From contig NZ_FQXY01000009.1 of the NCBI RefSeq assembly GCF_900130125.1, positions 310,001-374,000 of the forward strand: 64,000 bases of DNA, in the 5' to 3' direction. Below, piece by piece: positions 36,720 through 45,362 of the stretch (the stretch's first letter is position 1; every line of letters begins with the position of its first letter). This stretch comes from Bacteroides congonensis (GTDB taxonomy: Bacteria > Bacteroidota > Bacteroidia > Bacteroidales > Bacteroidaceae). The position numbers were made by a program, and so were the translations under genes. The notes under the pieces are model-generated. The model ran no database searches and was not told where the DNA came from. It saw nothing but the letters and a program-made list of their open reading frames with translations.

Positions 36720-37940
36720 ATGAATGCAACCATTAACGTCGTATGTTGTAAGTGGAAGACGCTTGCAAATGGAGAAGTACCATTAATGTTACGTATCTGT
36801 AAGGATGGTAAGAAGAAGTATCAGAGTTTGGGAATTTCTATTCCTGTTAAGTATTGGGACTTTACTAGAAATAGGCTTAAACCTAGTTGCCCAAATAGAG
36901 AATACATTCAGAAGATAATCCTCAATAAGCAGGCAGAACTTCAGCAACGAATGTTAGAATTAAAATCAGATGACAGGGAGTATACCGCCAATATGCTTCT
37001 TCTCAATGATACAGATAAGACAGTTAAACATAAGACAGTTGGTGAGTTCTATCAGGATTTAATAAAACAATATGCAGATGAGAGTAAATGTGGCAATAGA
37101 CTCATTTATAAATCTTCATATAATTCTCTTTATACCTTCACTAAAGGTAATTTAGATATTCCATTCAGCGCAATTAACCCTTCATGGCTTTGTAATTATG
37201 AGAAATGGTTACGTTCTAAAGGTAACAAAGAGACAACTATGAGTTTGATGTTACGTACTTTACGTAGTACATATAATAAGGCTATTGAGAATAAATATGC
37301 ACGTAAATCAGACTATCCTTTCAATGAATACAAGATTGGTAAATTTGATGTCAGCACAGAGAAGAGGGCTATAGCCAAAGCTGATATAATGAAGCTGACA
37401 GCCGATATATCTTCTGTTGGTAAGCGACAATACGTACAATTAAGTAAGGATATATTCATGTTTAGTTATTTATGTGGTGGAATCAATTTTACTGATATTG
37501 CCAATTTAACAAGTAAGAACATTGTTGACGGCAAGAGGTTACATTATATACGGCAGAAGACAGGTAAACTTATTAAGTTGGGATTATCTGATGCAGCTTT
37601 AAGAATTATTGAACGGTATGCCCCTAATAGTCATGGATATTTATTTCCCATTCTAAATGTAGAAGTACATAAGACAGCATTGCAGAAACAGAATAGAATC
37701 CATAAGATATTAAGTAAGGTTAACAGTAATCTTAAATTAATAGCTACACAATCAGGACTTGATATTAACTTAACTACTTATGTAGCTCGTCACTCGTTTG
37801 CGACTGTATTGAAGAAATCAGGAGTAAATATTGCATTAATAAGTGAAGCGCTAGGACATTCTGATTTAGCAACAACACAAGTATACCTTGATAGTTTCGA
37901 TAACGAACAGATAGATGATGCAATGAAGAACTTATTATAG
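36720..37940 (+). CDS. Tyrosine recombinase/integrase of the element
   Basis: 406 aa from the ATG at 36720; the frame runs back to a GTG at 36672 through the arm-site repeats. N-terminal arm-binding domain (about residues 5-80, with LMLRICKDGKKKYQSLGISI), SAM-like core-binding domain (100-200), catalytic domain (210-400). The Box I region reads LCGGINFTDIANL, without the usual Arg I; Lys sits in IRQKTGK; Box II is YVARHSF (Tyr in place of the first His); LGHSD carries the last His; the nucleophile is Tyr in TTQVYLDSF. Loss of Arg I is also known from IntDOT-type Bacteroides integrases. It is next to the tRNA attL, so it most likely integrates and excises this element. Confidence 0.93.
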   Translation: MNATINVVCCKWKTLANGEVPLMLRICKDGKKKYQSLGISIPVKYWDFTRNRLKPSCPNREYIQKIILNKQAELQQRMLELKSDDREYTANMLLLNDTDKTVKHKTVGEFYQDLIKQYADESKCGNRLIYKSSYNSLYTFTKGNLDIPFSAINPSWLCNYEKWLRSKGNKETTMSLMLRTLRSTYNKAIENKYARKSDYPFNEYKIGKFDVSTEKRAIAKADIMKLTADISSVGKRQYVQLSKDIFMFSYLCGGINFTDIANLTSKNIVDGKRLHYIRQKTGKLIKLGLSDAALRIIERYAPNSHGYLFPILNVEVHKTALQKQNRIHKILSKVNSNLKLIATQSGLDINLTTYVARHSFATVLKKSGVNIALISEALGHSDLATTQVYLDSFDNEQIDDAMKNLL

Positions 37941-37950
37941 TACATTCAAT

Positions 37951-37990
37951 TAATCCCACTTGTAATTATTGCAGGTGGGATTATTCTTGT
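37951..37990 (+). terminator. Terminator after integrase
   Basis: TAATCCCAC (37951-37959) pairs with GTGGGATTA (37975-37983), followed by TTCTTGTT. Confidence 0.75.
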
Positions 37991-38021
37991 TAACTTTACA
38001 GCGCCAACATTATGAAGCGAT

Positions 38022-39035
38022 ATGAGAGATTACATACTACCAATTCCAGAATTAAAGAAGATAGAACCCATACTCATGGAATACTTTGGCTATAAGCGTG
38101 CCATGTTTGAGAATGAACTGTCAGCTACTTACTACCATGAATATCCCAACGGAATCAGTGAAGATGTTTGTAAGAACTACATGACAGACTATTCATTTCT
38201 AAATACTATCGCAGTAGATAACGGAGTATTTGATTATAAACGGTATGCTCCCAAACCCACTTCTACCAGTAAGGCGTTTAATCCAAGTAGCTTCATTATA
38301 GATTCAGAACACAATATACTTATCACTCTGCCAAGTGATAATTTATTGGAACGGCTGATTGATTTATTACAGAAGCATGGTGAAACTGACAACGACGGAG
38401 TAATTGGAATAAGTATGCTTGTTGTAGCTGCCATATATGAGAAGTATAAGAATGGTGAACTTTACACAGAAGTTACCATATCAGAGAACACACTGCCTTA
38501 TCTGGAACAAGTCCGTCCAGAAATGCTAAAGCTATATGAGTTGCTGAATACCAAGAGATACTCACCTTCCAAGAAGAAGGAGCTAAGGGTATTCAGTCCT
38601 ATAACCATTGATAACGGAGTTAAGAAGATTACTCTTGATAACTCTTGCTATTGGCTGACTGATTTATTGGATAACTACCTTCACATCTATTTAGGAGTAA
38701 ATAGTTTGGAAGAAGCCCAACAGGAATTGAAGGAAGTATATTCACAGAAGAAGGGTAGGAAAGCCAATAATGCAGCCCATAATCTAATCATGTACGGTAC
38801 ATTCCACCTGTTACAAAGATATTCCGCATTAAAGACCAAGAGTGAACAGATACGCATGACTTTAGGCTACATGGAATTATTATTTGAAACAGGCAGTTTC
38901 AATAATGATGAGAACTACACCAATGCAGCAATAGCCTATTTGGTGAAACAAGGCTATAAACCGCAATGGAAGACCAAACAGACAGAAGACTACAATTTCT
39001 CACCCAATAATCAGTCTACAGAACATCTCTGGTAA
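38022..39035 (+). CDS. Unknown 337-aa element protein
   Basis: Not recognised. Cytoplasmic, mostly alpha-helical, with no signal peptide or TM helix. A central GVIGISMLVVAAIYEKYKNG helix, a YLEQVRPEMLKLYELLNTKR segment and a basic KKGRKANNAAHNL stretch (about residue 245) are the most notable parts. It lies between the integrase and the ParB-like gene with a terminator on each side, so it is probably its own transcript. A regulatory or replication accessory role is possible but not supported by a motif. Confidence 0.75.
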   Translation: MRDYILPIPELKKIEPILMEYFGYKRAMFENELSATYYHEYPNGISEDVCKNYMTDYSFLNTIAVDNGVFDYKRYAPKPTSTSKAFNPSSFIIDSEHNILITLPSDNLLERLIDLLQKHGETDNDGVIGISMLVVAAIYEKYKNGELYTEVTISENTLPYLEQVRPEMLKLYELLNTKRYSPSKKKELRVFSPITIDNGVKKITLDNSCYWLTDLLDNYLHIYLGVNSLEEAQQELKEVYSQKKGRKANNAAHNLIMYGTFHLLQRYSALKTKSEQIRMTLGYMELLFETGSFNNDENYTNAAIAYLVKQGYKPQWKTKQTEDYNFSPNNQSTEHLW

Positions 39036-39059
39036 TTAATAATCCACCAATCCTTACAG

Positions 39060-39090
39060 ACTACCATGTAATCACGTGGTAGTTATTTTT
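39060..39090 (+). terminator. Terminator after the 337-aa gene
   Basis: ACTACCA (39060-39066) and TGGTAGT (39077-39083) form a stem followed by a T-rich tract. The rest of the 345-bp gap to 39381 has two parallel blocks with ATTCTTTATAA (about 39158 and 39264) and -7-like boxes (CACCTTTG near 39190; TAGTTTTG at 39297-39304), the second probably the promoter of the ParB-like gene. Confidence 0.75.
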
Positions 39091-39296
39091 ATGTCTTTAA
39101 ATTAGCTAATTCATTGATATTCTTATATCTAAAGAATGCACACAAAATCGCCTTCTATTCTTTATAACACACCTTCCGACTATTCCTCACCTTTGCAATG
39201 TCAAACGAGAGCATTGAATAACTGACAAGACAAGTTCCTAAAGAATAGAGCTGAAATCAGAGCTTATTCTTTATAAGACAGCAGTTAGGATAGCAG

Positions 39297-39304
39297 TAGT
39301 TTTG
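39297..39304 (+). promoter_or_regulatory. -7 box (TAGTTTTG) for the ParB-like gene
   Basis: TAGTTTTG, 76 bp before the ATG at 39381; the -33 element is not obvious. Confidence 0.5.
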
Positions 39305-39380
39305 CACCGCAATCAAACGTTAAGGGTGCACACTTAACCGGAGGTTGCAATAATTATTAACCATTTAAAACTTAAAGAAT

Positions 39381-40454
39381 ATGACAGCAGAATTAACCAA
39401 AGCAACAGAGAACGTAAACACAGTATCTAACATTAAAACAATAACAACCATGTGCACCAAAGATTTAAAGAAGCGTCTTGCTAAAGAAGAGAGAGACTTA
39501 AAGAGCTTAATCAACAAGAGAATGAATGACACTATCATCAATGCCCAACGGGAAATTATAGCCCAATTGCAACAGGAGATTGCACAGGTTGAAAGCAAGA
39601 AGCTGGCATCTACCGTAGCTTTGAATGATGATGTAATCACGTTCAGACTGGCTAAGGACGGTAAGGAAGTGTCAAAGAAGATAGCTTTGGTTAAGAATAA
39701 CAGGGTTATCAACTCTAAGAAAGTGGATGAGTTCATCGCCATTATTGACAATGGCAAGTATGAAGAAGCCTACCCAATCATTGTAGCGGAAGCCAAAGCA
39801 TTGATAGAAGCAGGATATACTGTAACGGACATCAACGGCAGAGAGTTAAGTGCAGAGGAAGCAGAAGGCTACTATGTGATTCTGGACGGACAGCACAGAG
39901 GTACTGCATTTGCCAAGTTAAACGCAATCAAGGGCGGCATAGTCATTCCTAATGTATTTGTCAAAGAAGTTAAGAATATAGGAGAATATCTGGTAAACAT
40001 CAACACTGTTGGTAACTGGGACAAGAAAGACAGACTGACAGTAGCCGCTCTGACATCAGAAGAAGCATTGTTCAAGAATATGGCAGAACTTATCAAAGAG
40101 GGATTCAATCCTACAACGGCAGGTTTGGTTTATACAAGGAAGAGCATATCAGAGAAAGCTCTTGACAAGGTATTGAAGGGTGAAGAGTACAAGCTGCCTA
40201 AAGGTACGACAATTGAAATTGAGAGGGGAAATAAATTCATTACACTTTGTAAAGCCGCCCACCTCACAGTCTCCTTCCTCACAAAGCGATACTTCATTAA
40301 AGGCTTTAACAGTTACGCTAAGATAAATGGTGAGGAGCAGGCATTTGAAGCATTGGATAAATTGAAGGCTCTGAATCTGAATGAAGAGAGACTGAAACAG
40401 GTCAAAGAAGAGGATGACTTCCAAGTAATGCTTAAAGAAGCACTGGAAGCCTAA
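39381..40454 (+). CDS. ParB/sulfiredoxin-fold protein of the element
   Basis: 357 aa. An N-terminal basic coiled coil (residues 30-75, KDLKKRLAKEERDLKSLINK) precedes a ParB-like nuclease fold whose signature is YVILDGQHRGTAFAKLN (about 170-186; DGQHR corresponds to the ParB GxxR box). It lacks the clear HTH of plasmid ParB partitioners. Proteins of this kind are common on Bacteroides mobile elements and may bind CTP or nick DNA; the role here is unknown. A small hairpin (40469-40476 with 40486-40493) sits between it and the next gene. Confidence 0.7.
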   Translation: MTAELTKATENVNTVSNIKTITTMCTKDLKKRLAKEERDLKSLINKRMNDTIINAQREIIAQLQQEIAQVESKKLASTVALNDDVITFRLAKDGKEVSKKIALVKNNRVINSKKVDEFIAIIDNGKYEEAYPIIVAEAKALIEAGYTVTDINGRELSAEEAEGYYVILDGQHRGTAFAKLNAIKGGIVIPNVFVKEVKNIGEYLVNINTVGNWDKKDRLTVAALTSEEALFKNMAELIKEGFNPTTAGLVYTRKSISEKALDKVLKGEEYKLPKGTTIEIERGNKFITLCKAAHLTVSFLTKRYFIKGFNSYAKINGEEQAFEALDKLKALNLNEERLKQVKEEDDFQVMLKEALEA

Positions 40455-40531
40455 CTCCAATCAAACAGAGAGCCTATGTGACAGGTAGGCTCTACCAATA
40501 ACAAATTATTAATATTAAATACAATAAAGAT

Positions 40532-41161
40532 ATGAAGACAAGATTTTTAGCTTCGTGCAGAAGCAATGCTACAATCAACTACTCAATGACTAACTTGTTC
40601 AAGCCTGCCTATCTTTACAGGTTTTACTGTTTATCATTATGTAGAGATGATTGGTACAATGTTAGAATTACATTGGATGAACTAAAGAGTTTGACTGGCG
40701 ACAAGTCTGTAAATGGATTCAATAATAAATTCAGAGAGTTCTTAGATATTAAACCGTACTATGCAAATAATGGATTTGCATACAAGAGTAAACGTAATGT
40801 GTATCATATCCCACCTATGGAACTTAAATGTATAACATTATCCAGAGAATTTGTTAACGTAGAATTGAGTGTTGAGGCTAAGGGTTTATTTATCCAACTT
40901 ATATTACTATCCAAATATGGCAATATAGAACTTACTAAAGCTAATATAATCAAGACTTTAAGAATGGATAGAAAGACTTATGACAAGTACATCAGTGAAT
41001 TGCTTAGCAAGCTCGTTTCTTATAATGGAAACAAATTAGTTCTCCACACTGACGGAATTTTACTTGAGAATGACTTTAAAGGGCAGAAGAAGTCAAGTGC
41101 AAGAGAACGGGGATGCTGTGAACTACCCAATATAACTCTGAACTCCAGTAAAGACGAATAG
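40532..41161 (+). CDS. Unknown 209-aa protein, possible winged-helix/replication-associated
   Basis: Not firmly recognised. LFKPAYLYRFYCLSLCRDDW, ITLDELKSLTGDKSVNGFNN and IELTKANIIKTLRMDRKTYD each look like helix-turn-helix or winged-helix segments, an arrangement reminiscent of plasmid Rep proteins with two wHTH units. It ends with a basic tail (KGQKKSSARERG). The AT-rich hairpin pair at 41162-41380 lies directly downstream and might be its binding site. Function is inference only. Confidence 0.55.
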   Translation: MKTRFLASCRSNATINYSMTNLFKPAYLYRFYCLSLCRDDWYNVRITLDELKSLTGDKSVNGFNNKFREFLDIKPYYANNGFAYKSKRNVYHIPPMELKCITLSREFVNVELSVEAKGLFIQLILLSKYGNIELTKANIIKTLRMDRKTYDKYISELLSKLVSYNGNKLVLHTDGILLENDFKGQKKSSARERGCCELPNITLNSSKDE

Positions 41162-41380
41162 AGGGGATAAATAGTGCTATATTATATAATTAATAAGGCA
41201 CATAATTTCCCCATTATCAGACAGCCAGTATATTAATAGACATTTCTACTGATTATTTATTGGCGGAAGGTAGCCATACTGATATTATATGCACATAATA
41301 CGCTTCTGAAGTCTGATTAATGGGAAACAGGGGAAAATACATCTTATATTATATAATTAATAATGAGATGAATTTCCCCA
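41162..41380. repeat. Pair of similar AT-rich hairpins downstream of the Rep-like gene
   Basis: Two related blocks of about 50 bp (41162-41211 and 41331-41380) both start GGGGA, contain TATTATATAATTAATAA, and end ATTTCCCC, so each folds as a hairpin with a GGGG/CCCC base. A further shared element GAAGTC-AATTAAT lies at about 41308 and 41413. The 358-bp gap carries no gene. It could be an origin, an operator region or a pair of terminators; no decisive evidence. Confidence 0.6.
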
Positions 41381-41519
41381 CCACCTATGGTATATGAACG
41401 TTATATGCTTATGAAGTCAAATTAATAATGATAGAGACAGCATTTGATAAGAATACTACCTTTTAATGAGATTTATATTATAAGGTTGGGGATTTTATCC
41501 CTCTACACATATATCTAAA

Positions 41520-42110
41520 TTACTTCTTTAGTCTGATTTGAGTATCAATAAAATACAAGTCCTTGTCAATACCGTACAGCACATTGTTGGGAACAGCATC
41601 AAACACTTCATATTGGTCGTTATGGAACTCGTCTATATAATCCATTTCAAAGCCAAGCGCTTCCATGTATTCAACAATTTCATCTTCTGTTGCTTCCCGT
41701 TCTGCCAATATGTAAGGTTGTGTGAGAACTGCACTGAACTCTTGGCGGCTGTTATAAGAGAAGCCAATCATCTGATAGGGTACATTACTAAAGAACTTAT
41801 TGTGTGCGTTAATGCGAATGAAGAAGTTCTCCAAATCATCTCCTGCATACTCAAAGTTGTTCAGTTTGATAACAGACGATTTACCGTCATGGAACACTTC
41901 ATTCTCACCGCCCTTATCCATGTAGGTTATATTGAGGGGTGACAAGTCAATCCATAAGTTGTTGGCGTTGGCAAATTCTATCAGTTCTTTAATTTGCCTT
42001 CCCTTATAGCTCTCTGTTGGTTCAACTTCTCCTGTTGCTTCCTTACTTCTTCCGGTGATACAGGCTGCTTGCTCCAAGAGATTATTGATTGGCGGGTACG
42101 CTCTATCCAT
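41520..42110 (-). CDS. Kinase-like protein of the polyvalent-protein (Ser/Thr/Tyr kinase) type
   Basis: 196 aa. The layout GGENEVFHDGKSSVIKLNNF, then INAHNKFFSNVPYQMIGF, LTQPYILAEREATEDEIVEY, MEALGFEM, and FDAVPNNVLYGIDKDLYFID matches the kinase-like domain found in phage and conjugative-element polyvalent proteins: a glycine-rich start, a VIKL lysine, a D-x-x-P-N-N catalytic-loop-like motif and a final FID metal-binding-like Asp. It is the only gene in this part of the element on the minus strand and stands alone with its own promoter. Whether it phosphorylates anything is untested; an anti-defence, toxin or regulatory role is possible. Confidence 0.65.
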   Translation of the reverse strand: MDRAYPPINNLLEQAACITGRSKEATGEVEPTESYKGRQIKELIEFANANNLWIDLSPLNITYMDKGGENEVFHDGKSSVIKLNNFEYAGDDLENFFIRINAHNKFFSNVPYQMIGFSYNSRQEFSAVLTQPYILAEREATEDEIVEYMEALGFEMDYIDEFHNDQYEVFDAVPNNVLYGIDKDLYFIDTQIRLKK

Positions 42111-42163
42111 TGCTTGTGAAATTCATTTATATATTCCATAATTCATATAATTATGAGTTTATG

Positions 42164-42194
42164 CAAATGTAGCCAATCTATTTGAATCTGACAA
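42164..42194 (-). promoter_or_regulatory. Promoter of the kinase-like gene
   Basis: On the minus strand TTG (42194-42192), a 20-bp spacer and TACATTTG (42171-42164) precede the ATG at 42110 by 53 bp. The remaining gap to 42635 has a repeat of TACTACCTTTTAATGAGA (from 42213) and no convincing gene. Confidence 0.6.
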
Positions 42195-42634
42195 TATAAA
42201 GATGTATTAGTGTACTACCTTTTAATGAGATTTATTTATATTATATGCCCAAACCCAAATTTGGTAGTATCTAAAATCATACCCCCGCCCTTTAGATTTA
42301 GGTCGTGTTTCTATTTAGACTTTACGCAGTGATAGAGTGAAATATTTGATTTGTCAGTAAGCGTATAAGTACATATATATCATACACAAGCCGCTCATGT
42401 TACGCCTAACACCCCATACCGAATCATTAGGAGAAATGAAAGGATAACATGAATCGCTATTCAGCCCACAAACGCTTTGAATTTCTGAAATATGCGGACT
42501 TATCAACGATTTGTATATGTCTACATATAAAGATGCACAAAGATAAGTGAATGAATAGTACTTCATGTTAAGCCCTCATTTTGTCCTCAAATGCAGTATT
42601 TACTAATCATATTAACTTAATAATTTATCAGATT

Positions 42635-43651
42635 ATGGAATCAACATTACAGATTATGCCAGTGCAGAGAATTAGTAGAAACTTTGGTGAATATGCAGAA
42701 GAAGCGGTAATAATTGAAGAGCCTGTTATTAAGCAGAAACGCCCGTTATTTATTGAAGCCAATACGATTGAAGCCAGTTTGGAACATCTAAGGAATGATT
42801 GCATTATCCCTGTATTTGCCAAAGATAACGAAGCTACATTATCTCATGTGGCTTTTATCGAAGCGGTACAGGATGCAACCAATACACTCTTTAGCGGTGA
42901 ACAAATTGAATCGCCAGATATTCGTATTTCTCATGTAATCAAAGGCAGGATTCCCGAAGCAATTCATAAGCCCGCCAATCAGTTATTAGAGAGTGACAAG
43001 ACTATCTACTACGAGAGGTGCGCTTTTGTTATTGAAGTTCCTACTATCTATGAGACAGTACATGGTAACAGGCTAACACTTGCTATTGGCGGTGTCAGAG
43101 CTTATAACCATACCAATCTTTATTCAAAGAAAGGTGCGGAACGCTTTAAAGTGTTTATTGGCTTTACTTGTAAGGTTTGCACAAATCTATGTGTATCTAC
43201 AGACGGTTATCTTAGTTGCTTGGAAGTTACCAATACAAGGGATTTATATCAAGCGGTATTGGAGATGTTCCACAAATACGATGCAGCCAAGCACATACAT
43301 TTGATGCAGTCTTTAGGCAATACCAGTATGACAGAGCATCAGTTCTGCCAACTATTAGGCAGAATGAGACTTTATCAGTCATTACCGCAAGGCTATCAAA
43401 AGGATATACCAAGAATGCTACTTACTGATACACAGGTTAACAATGTGGCTAAAGCGTATATCAATGACGAGAACTTTGGCAGCTTGGGAAATGACTTGTC
43501 CATGTGGAAGTTCTACAACTTACTCACAGGTGCAAATAAGAGTAGCTATATAGATTCATTCTTGGATAGAGCCTATAATGCTACAGAACTTGCAACGGGT
43601 ATATGTTCCGCTTTACACGGTGATGACAAATACCAATGGTTTCTTAGTTAG
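42635..43651 (+). CDS. DUF3871 family protein
   Basis: 338 aa from the ATG at 42635. Motifs matching DUF3871 from Bacteroides mobile elements: RISHVIKGRIPEAIHKPA, LESDKTIYYERCAFVIEVP, LTLAIGGVRAYNHTNLYSKK, FKVFIGFTCKVCTNLCVSTD, and CSALHGDDKYQWFLS at the end. Two conserved Cys lie in the middle motif. No enzymatic motif is known; the family is found almost only on integrative and conjugative elements of Bacteroidetes and may be involved in element maintenance. A hairpin ending in TGTCCC follows the stop. Confidence 0.85.
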   Translation: MESTLQIMPVQRISRNFGEYAEEAVIIEEPVIKQKRPLFIEANTIEASLEHLRNDCIIPVFAKDNEATLSHVAFIEAVQDATNTLFSGEQIESPDIRISHVIKGRIPEAIHKPANQLLESDKTIYYERCAFVIEVPTIYETVHGNRLTLAIGGVRAYNHTNLYSKKGAERFKVFIGFTCKVCTNLCVSTDGYLSCLEVTNTRDLYQAVLEMFHKYDAAKHIHLMQSLGNTSMTEHQFCQLLGRMRLYQSLPQGYQKDIPRMLLTDTQVNNVAKAYINDENFGSLGNDLSMWKFYNLLTGANKSSYIDSFLDRAYNATELATGICSALHGDDKYQWFLS

Positions 43652-43673
43652 TGGTATTATACAGTATTTAATA

Positions 43674-43703
43674 GGGGACATCCATATAATAAGGGTGTCC
43701 CTT
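43674..43703 (+). terminator. Hairpin after DUF3871
   Basis: GGGGACATCC and GGGTGTCCC (43674-43703 region) form a stem followed by TTAATTT; T-run is weak. Confidence 0.6.
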
Positions 43704-43738
43704 AATTTATTCATTACTTAATTAATAATTAAAGATTT

Positions 43739-43867
43739 ATGTTAGTAGCATTATTCGCTGTTATATTTTGGACTATTATGTTCTTTATTGCATGTGCAGT
43801 TTCACCTATTGTATTCTTCTTCATGATTATTTGGACTATATATCAATATTTCAAATTATTATGTTGA
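43739..43867 (+). CDS. Small hydrophobic membrane protein, 42 aa
   Basis: Reads ATG at 43739 to TGA at 43865-43867. Nearly the whole product is hydrophobic (MLVALFAVIFWTIMFFIACA, then SPIVFFFMIIWTIYQYF), giving one or two TM helices and a C-terminal Cys. It lies between DUF3871 and the 90-aa gene in the same direction. Unknown; small size and hydrophobicity recall holin-like or toxin peptides, but nothing specific supports that. Confidence 0.5.
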   Translation: MLVALFAVIFWTIMFFIACAVSPIVFFFMIIWTIYQYFKLLC

Positions 43868-43953
43868 GGTAGTACATGAAGTACTAATAAGGGTATCTAT
43901 ATACTATTATATAGGTACTCTTGCTATTTATAAACCTCTTAAATATTATAAAT

Positions 43954-44226
43954 ATGGTAATAGAAGGCAGTCGCGAATACAAGGCAGCGCAAGAACTTGA
44001 AAGAGCCTTGAACGATTATAGTTGGAATCCCCAAAGGTTTGCAGAGAGTACAAGGTGTTATCACCGTACACTACAGCAGGAATTAATAAAGACCATTGTG
44101 GAGATTATTCGCATGGTTGGTAGTAAGGACTATGGTACAGACCTTAGGAATCAGGCATCACACGAACTTTGTCAACGGATAGTTGATAGTGGCGTGTTGG
44201 ATGAAGCTCACCTACCTTTTATATAG
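43954..44226 (+). CDS. Unknown 90-aa helical protein
   Basis: Starts at ATG 43954 (the open frame begins earlier but with no better start). Soluble, helical: EYKAAQELERALNDYSWNPQ, ELIKTIVEIIRMV and NQASHELCQRIVDSGVLDEA. No recognised domain. A hairpin (AAGGACA 44239-44245 with TGTCCTT 44258-44264) followed by GCTTTAT terminates it. Confidence 0.6.
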   Translation: MVIEGSREYKAAQELERALNDYSWNPQRFAESTRCYHRTLQQELIKTIVEIIRMVGSKDYGTDLRNQASHELCQRIVDSGVLDEAHLPFI

Positions 44227-44238
44227 GTTGAATGAAGT

Positions 44239-44270
44239 AAGGACATTATTTACTTAGTGTCCTTGCTTTA
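44239..44270 (+). terminator. Hairpin terminator after the 90-aa gene
   Basis: Seven-base stem AAGGACA/TGTCCTT with a 12-nt loop and T-rich 3' side. Confidence 0.6.
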
Positions 44271-44380
44271 TAATATTCACTTCTTCTATTAGTGAATGTT
44301 TAGCTAATAATCAGCAAGTTAGATATTCCAGTTTAAAATTAATATTCACTTATATTAGTTTCACTATAAATCAGAACGTT

Positions 44381-44968
44381 ATGTCACTTAAATATTCAAG
44401 TACAACAGCAGATTATCTGCAATGGAGCGAAGCAATGAACTTAATAAGAAAATTGGCAAGGGATAGTAATTATAAGATGTCACTTCTTATTGCTTTAGGT
44501 TGCTTCACAGGTTTAAGAATTTCTGATATTCTTGCTTTGAGGTGGAATCAGATATTAGATGCAGAAGAGTTTACCATTACAGAGATTAAAACAGGGAAGC
44601 AAAGGACAATTAGGATTAATATGCAGCTACAGCACCATATCAGAGATTGTTATGAGCATATAAATCCAGTTGGCATAAATGCGCCTGTATTGATAAGTCA
44701 GAAGGGGACAGTCTACACAGTTCAAAGAATTAATGTCATGTTGAAGGAGATTAAGAAGAAGTACAGGTTGCATATAGGCAATTTCAGTTGCCATTCTCTT
44801 AGGAAGACCTTTGGCAGACAGGTCTATAATATGAACAGTGATAATTCAGAGCTTGCACTTGTCAAGCTCATGGAGCTATTCAATCATTCCAGTGTGTCAA
44901 TTACTAAGAGATACTTGGGATTAAGGCAAGAGGAATTACTTAATACTTATGATTGTCTTAGCTTCTAA
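44381..44968 (+). CDS. Minimal tyrosine recombinase (catalytic domain only)
   Basis: 195 aa, about half the length of a normal integrase: the arm-binding and core-binding domains are absent. The catalytic set is canonical: Arg I in CFTGLRISDILALRW, Lys in EIKTGKQR, HxLR in SCHSLRKTFGRQ, His in LMELFNHSSVSITK and Tyr in KRYLGLRQ. It contrasts with the element integrase, which lacks Arg I. Small stand-alone recombinases of this size act at fimbrial or capsule invertible promoters or as resolution enzymes. No invertible inverted repeats were recognised nearby, apart from the 9-bp pair at 44975/45025. Its own transcript is likely. Confidence 0.85.
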   Translation: MSLKYSSTTADYLQWSEAMNLIRKLARDSNYKMSLLIALGCFTGLRISDILALRWNQILDAEEFTITEIKTGKQRTIRINMQLQHHIRDCYEHINPVGINAPVLISQKGTVYTVQRINVMLKEIKKKYRLHIGNFSCHSLRKTFGRQVYNMNSDNSELALVKLMELFNHSSVSITKRYLGLRQEELLNTYDCLSF

Positions 44969-44974
44969 AATTGT

Positions 44975-45033
44975 GTTGGTATGGAAGTTCAGAATTTCTA
45001 CTTATATGGGGATTTGGCAAGTTTCATACCAAC
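44975..45033 (+). repeat. Inverted repeat after the minimal recombinase
   Basis: GTTGGTATG (44975-44983) and CATACCAAC (45025-45033) are a perfect 9-bp inverted pair spaced 41 bp apart, immediately 3' of the recombinase gene. Could be a weak terminator or a recombinase binding pair. Confidence 0.5.
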
Positions 45034-45083
45034 CTTGAATTATTGAGTAGAGACAGCTCTCAACATTTAATAAACAATAGTTC

Positions 45084-45113
45084 TTGCAAATTAAACAGCT
45101 TTTAGTAACTTTG
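45084..45113 (+). promoter_or_regulatory. Bacteroides promoter upstream of the structured RNA
   Basis: TTG at 45084-45086, exactly 19 bp, then TAACTTTG at 45106-45113. Transcription would start near 45120, at the first base of the hairpin 45121-45148. Confidence 0.85.
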
Positions 45114-45119
45114 TAGCAA

Positions 45120-45362
45120 TTTCAGACTTCTATGGAGATAGTTCTGAAAGGACATAGTTAACGAAGAGCGTTTGATATATTATCCTATCATGAAATCTGG
45201 ACAATTTCAACTACTTAGGATAATAGGCAAGAACGCTCACGTCAGTGTTATATATTCATCTTAAGGGATGAACTATATATTCTTCTGGCGTGGGCTATTG
45301 TTTATTATTAAGTAGTGGGCAGTCCAGAGCCTCATGATAGTAATATTCAATAGTTCCCACGC
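45120..45362 (+). ncRNA. Highly structured RNA (candidate leader or ncRNA) with kissing-loop pseudoknot potential
   Basis: About 300 nt separate the promoter from the lipoprotein start at 45423 with no ORF. Helices seen: 45121-45125/45144-45148 with 45130-45133/45138-45141; P2 45166-45172/45232-45238 (GAGCGTT/AACGCTC); P3 45178-45187/45216-45225; P5 45238-45245/45285-45292; P6 about 45249-45260/45267-45279; P1 45288-45300/45348-45362 (GCGTGGG-CTATTG with CAATAG-TT-CCCACGC). The apical loops of P3 and P1 are complementary in three collinear blocks (45188-45193/45332-45337, 45196-45202/45322-45328, 45210-45216/45310-45316). P5 and P1 overlap, suggesting alternative folds. Not matched to a known RNA family from memory. 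Confidence 0.65.

Noticed and set aside
42449..42550. 33-codon ORF with an upstream AGGA
   Set aside because: Short, no recognisable features, and lies in a repeat-bearing intergenic region; not supported beyond chance.
44975..45033. Invertible promoter flanked by recombinase sites
   Set aside because: The 9-bp inverted pair is short and the enclosed 41 bp has no TAnnTTTG promoter box; kept only as an open question.
45120..45362. 6S RNA, tmRNA or RNase P
   Set aside because: Helix order and lengths do not match these, and location on a mobile element before lipoproteins is atypical.
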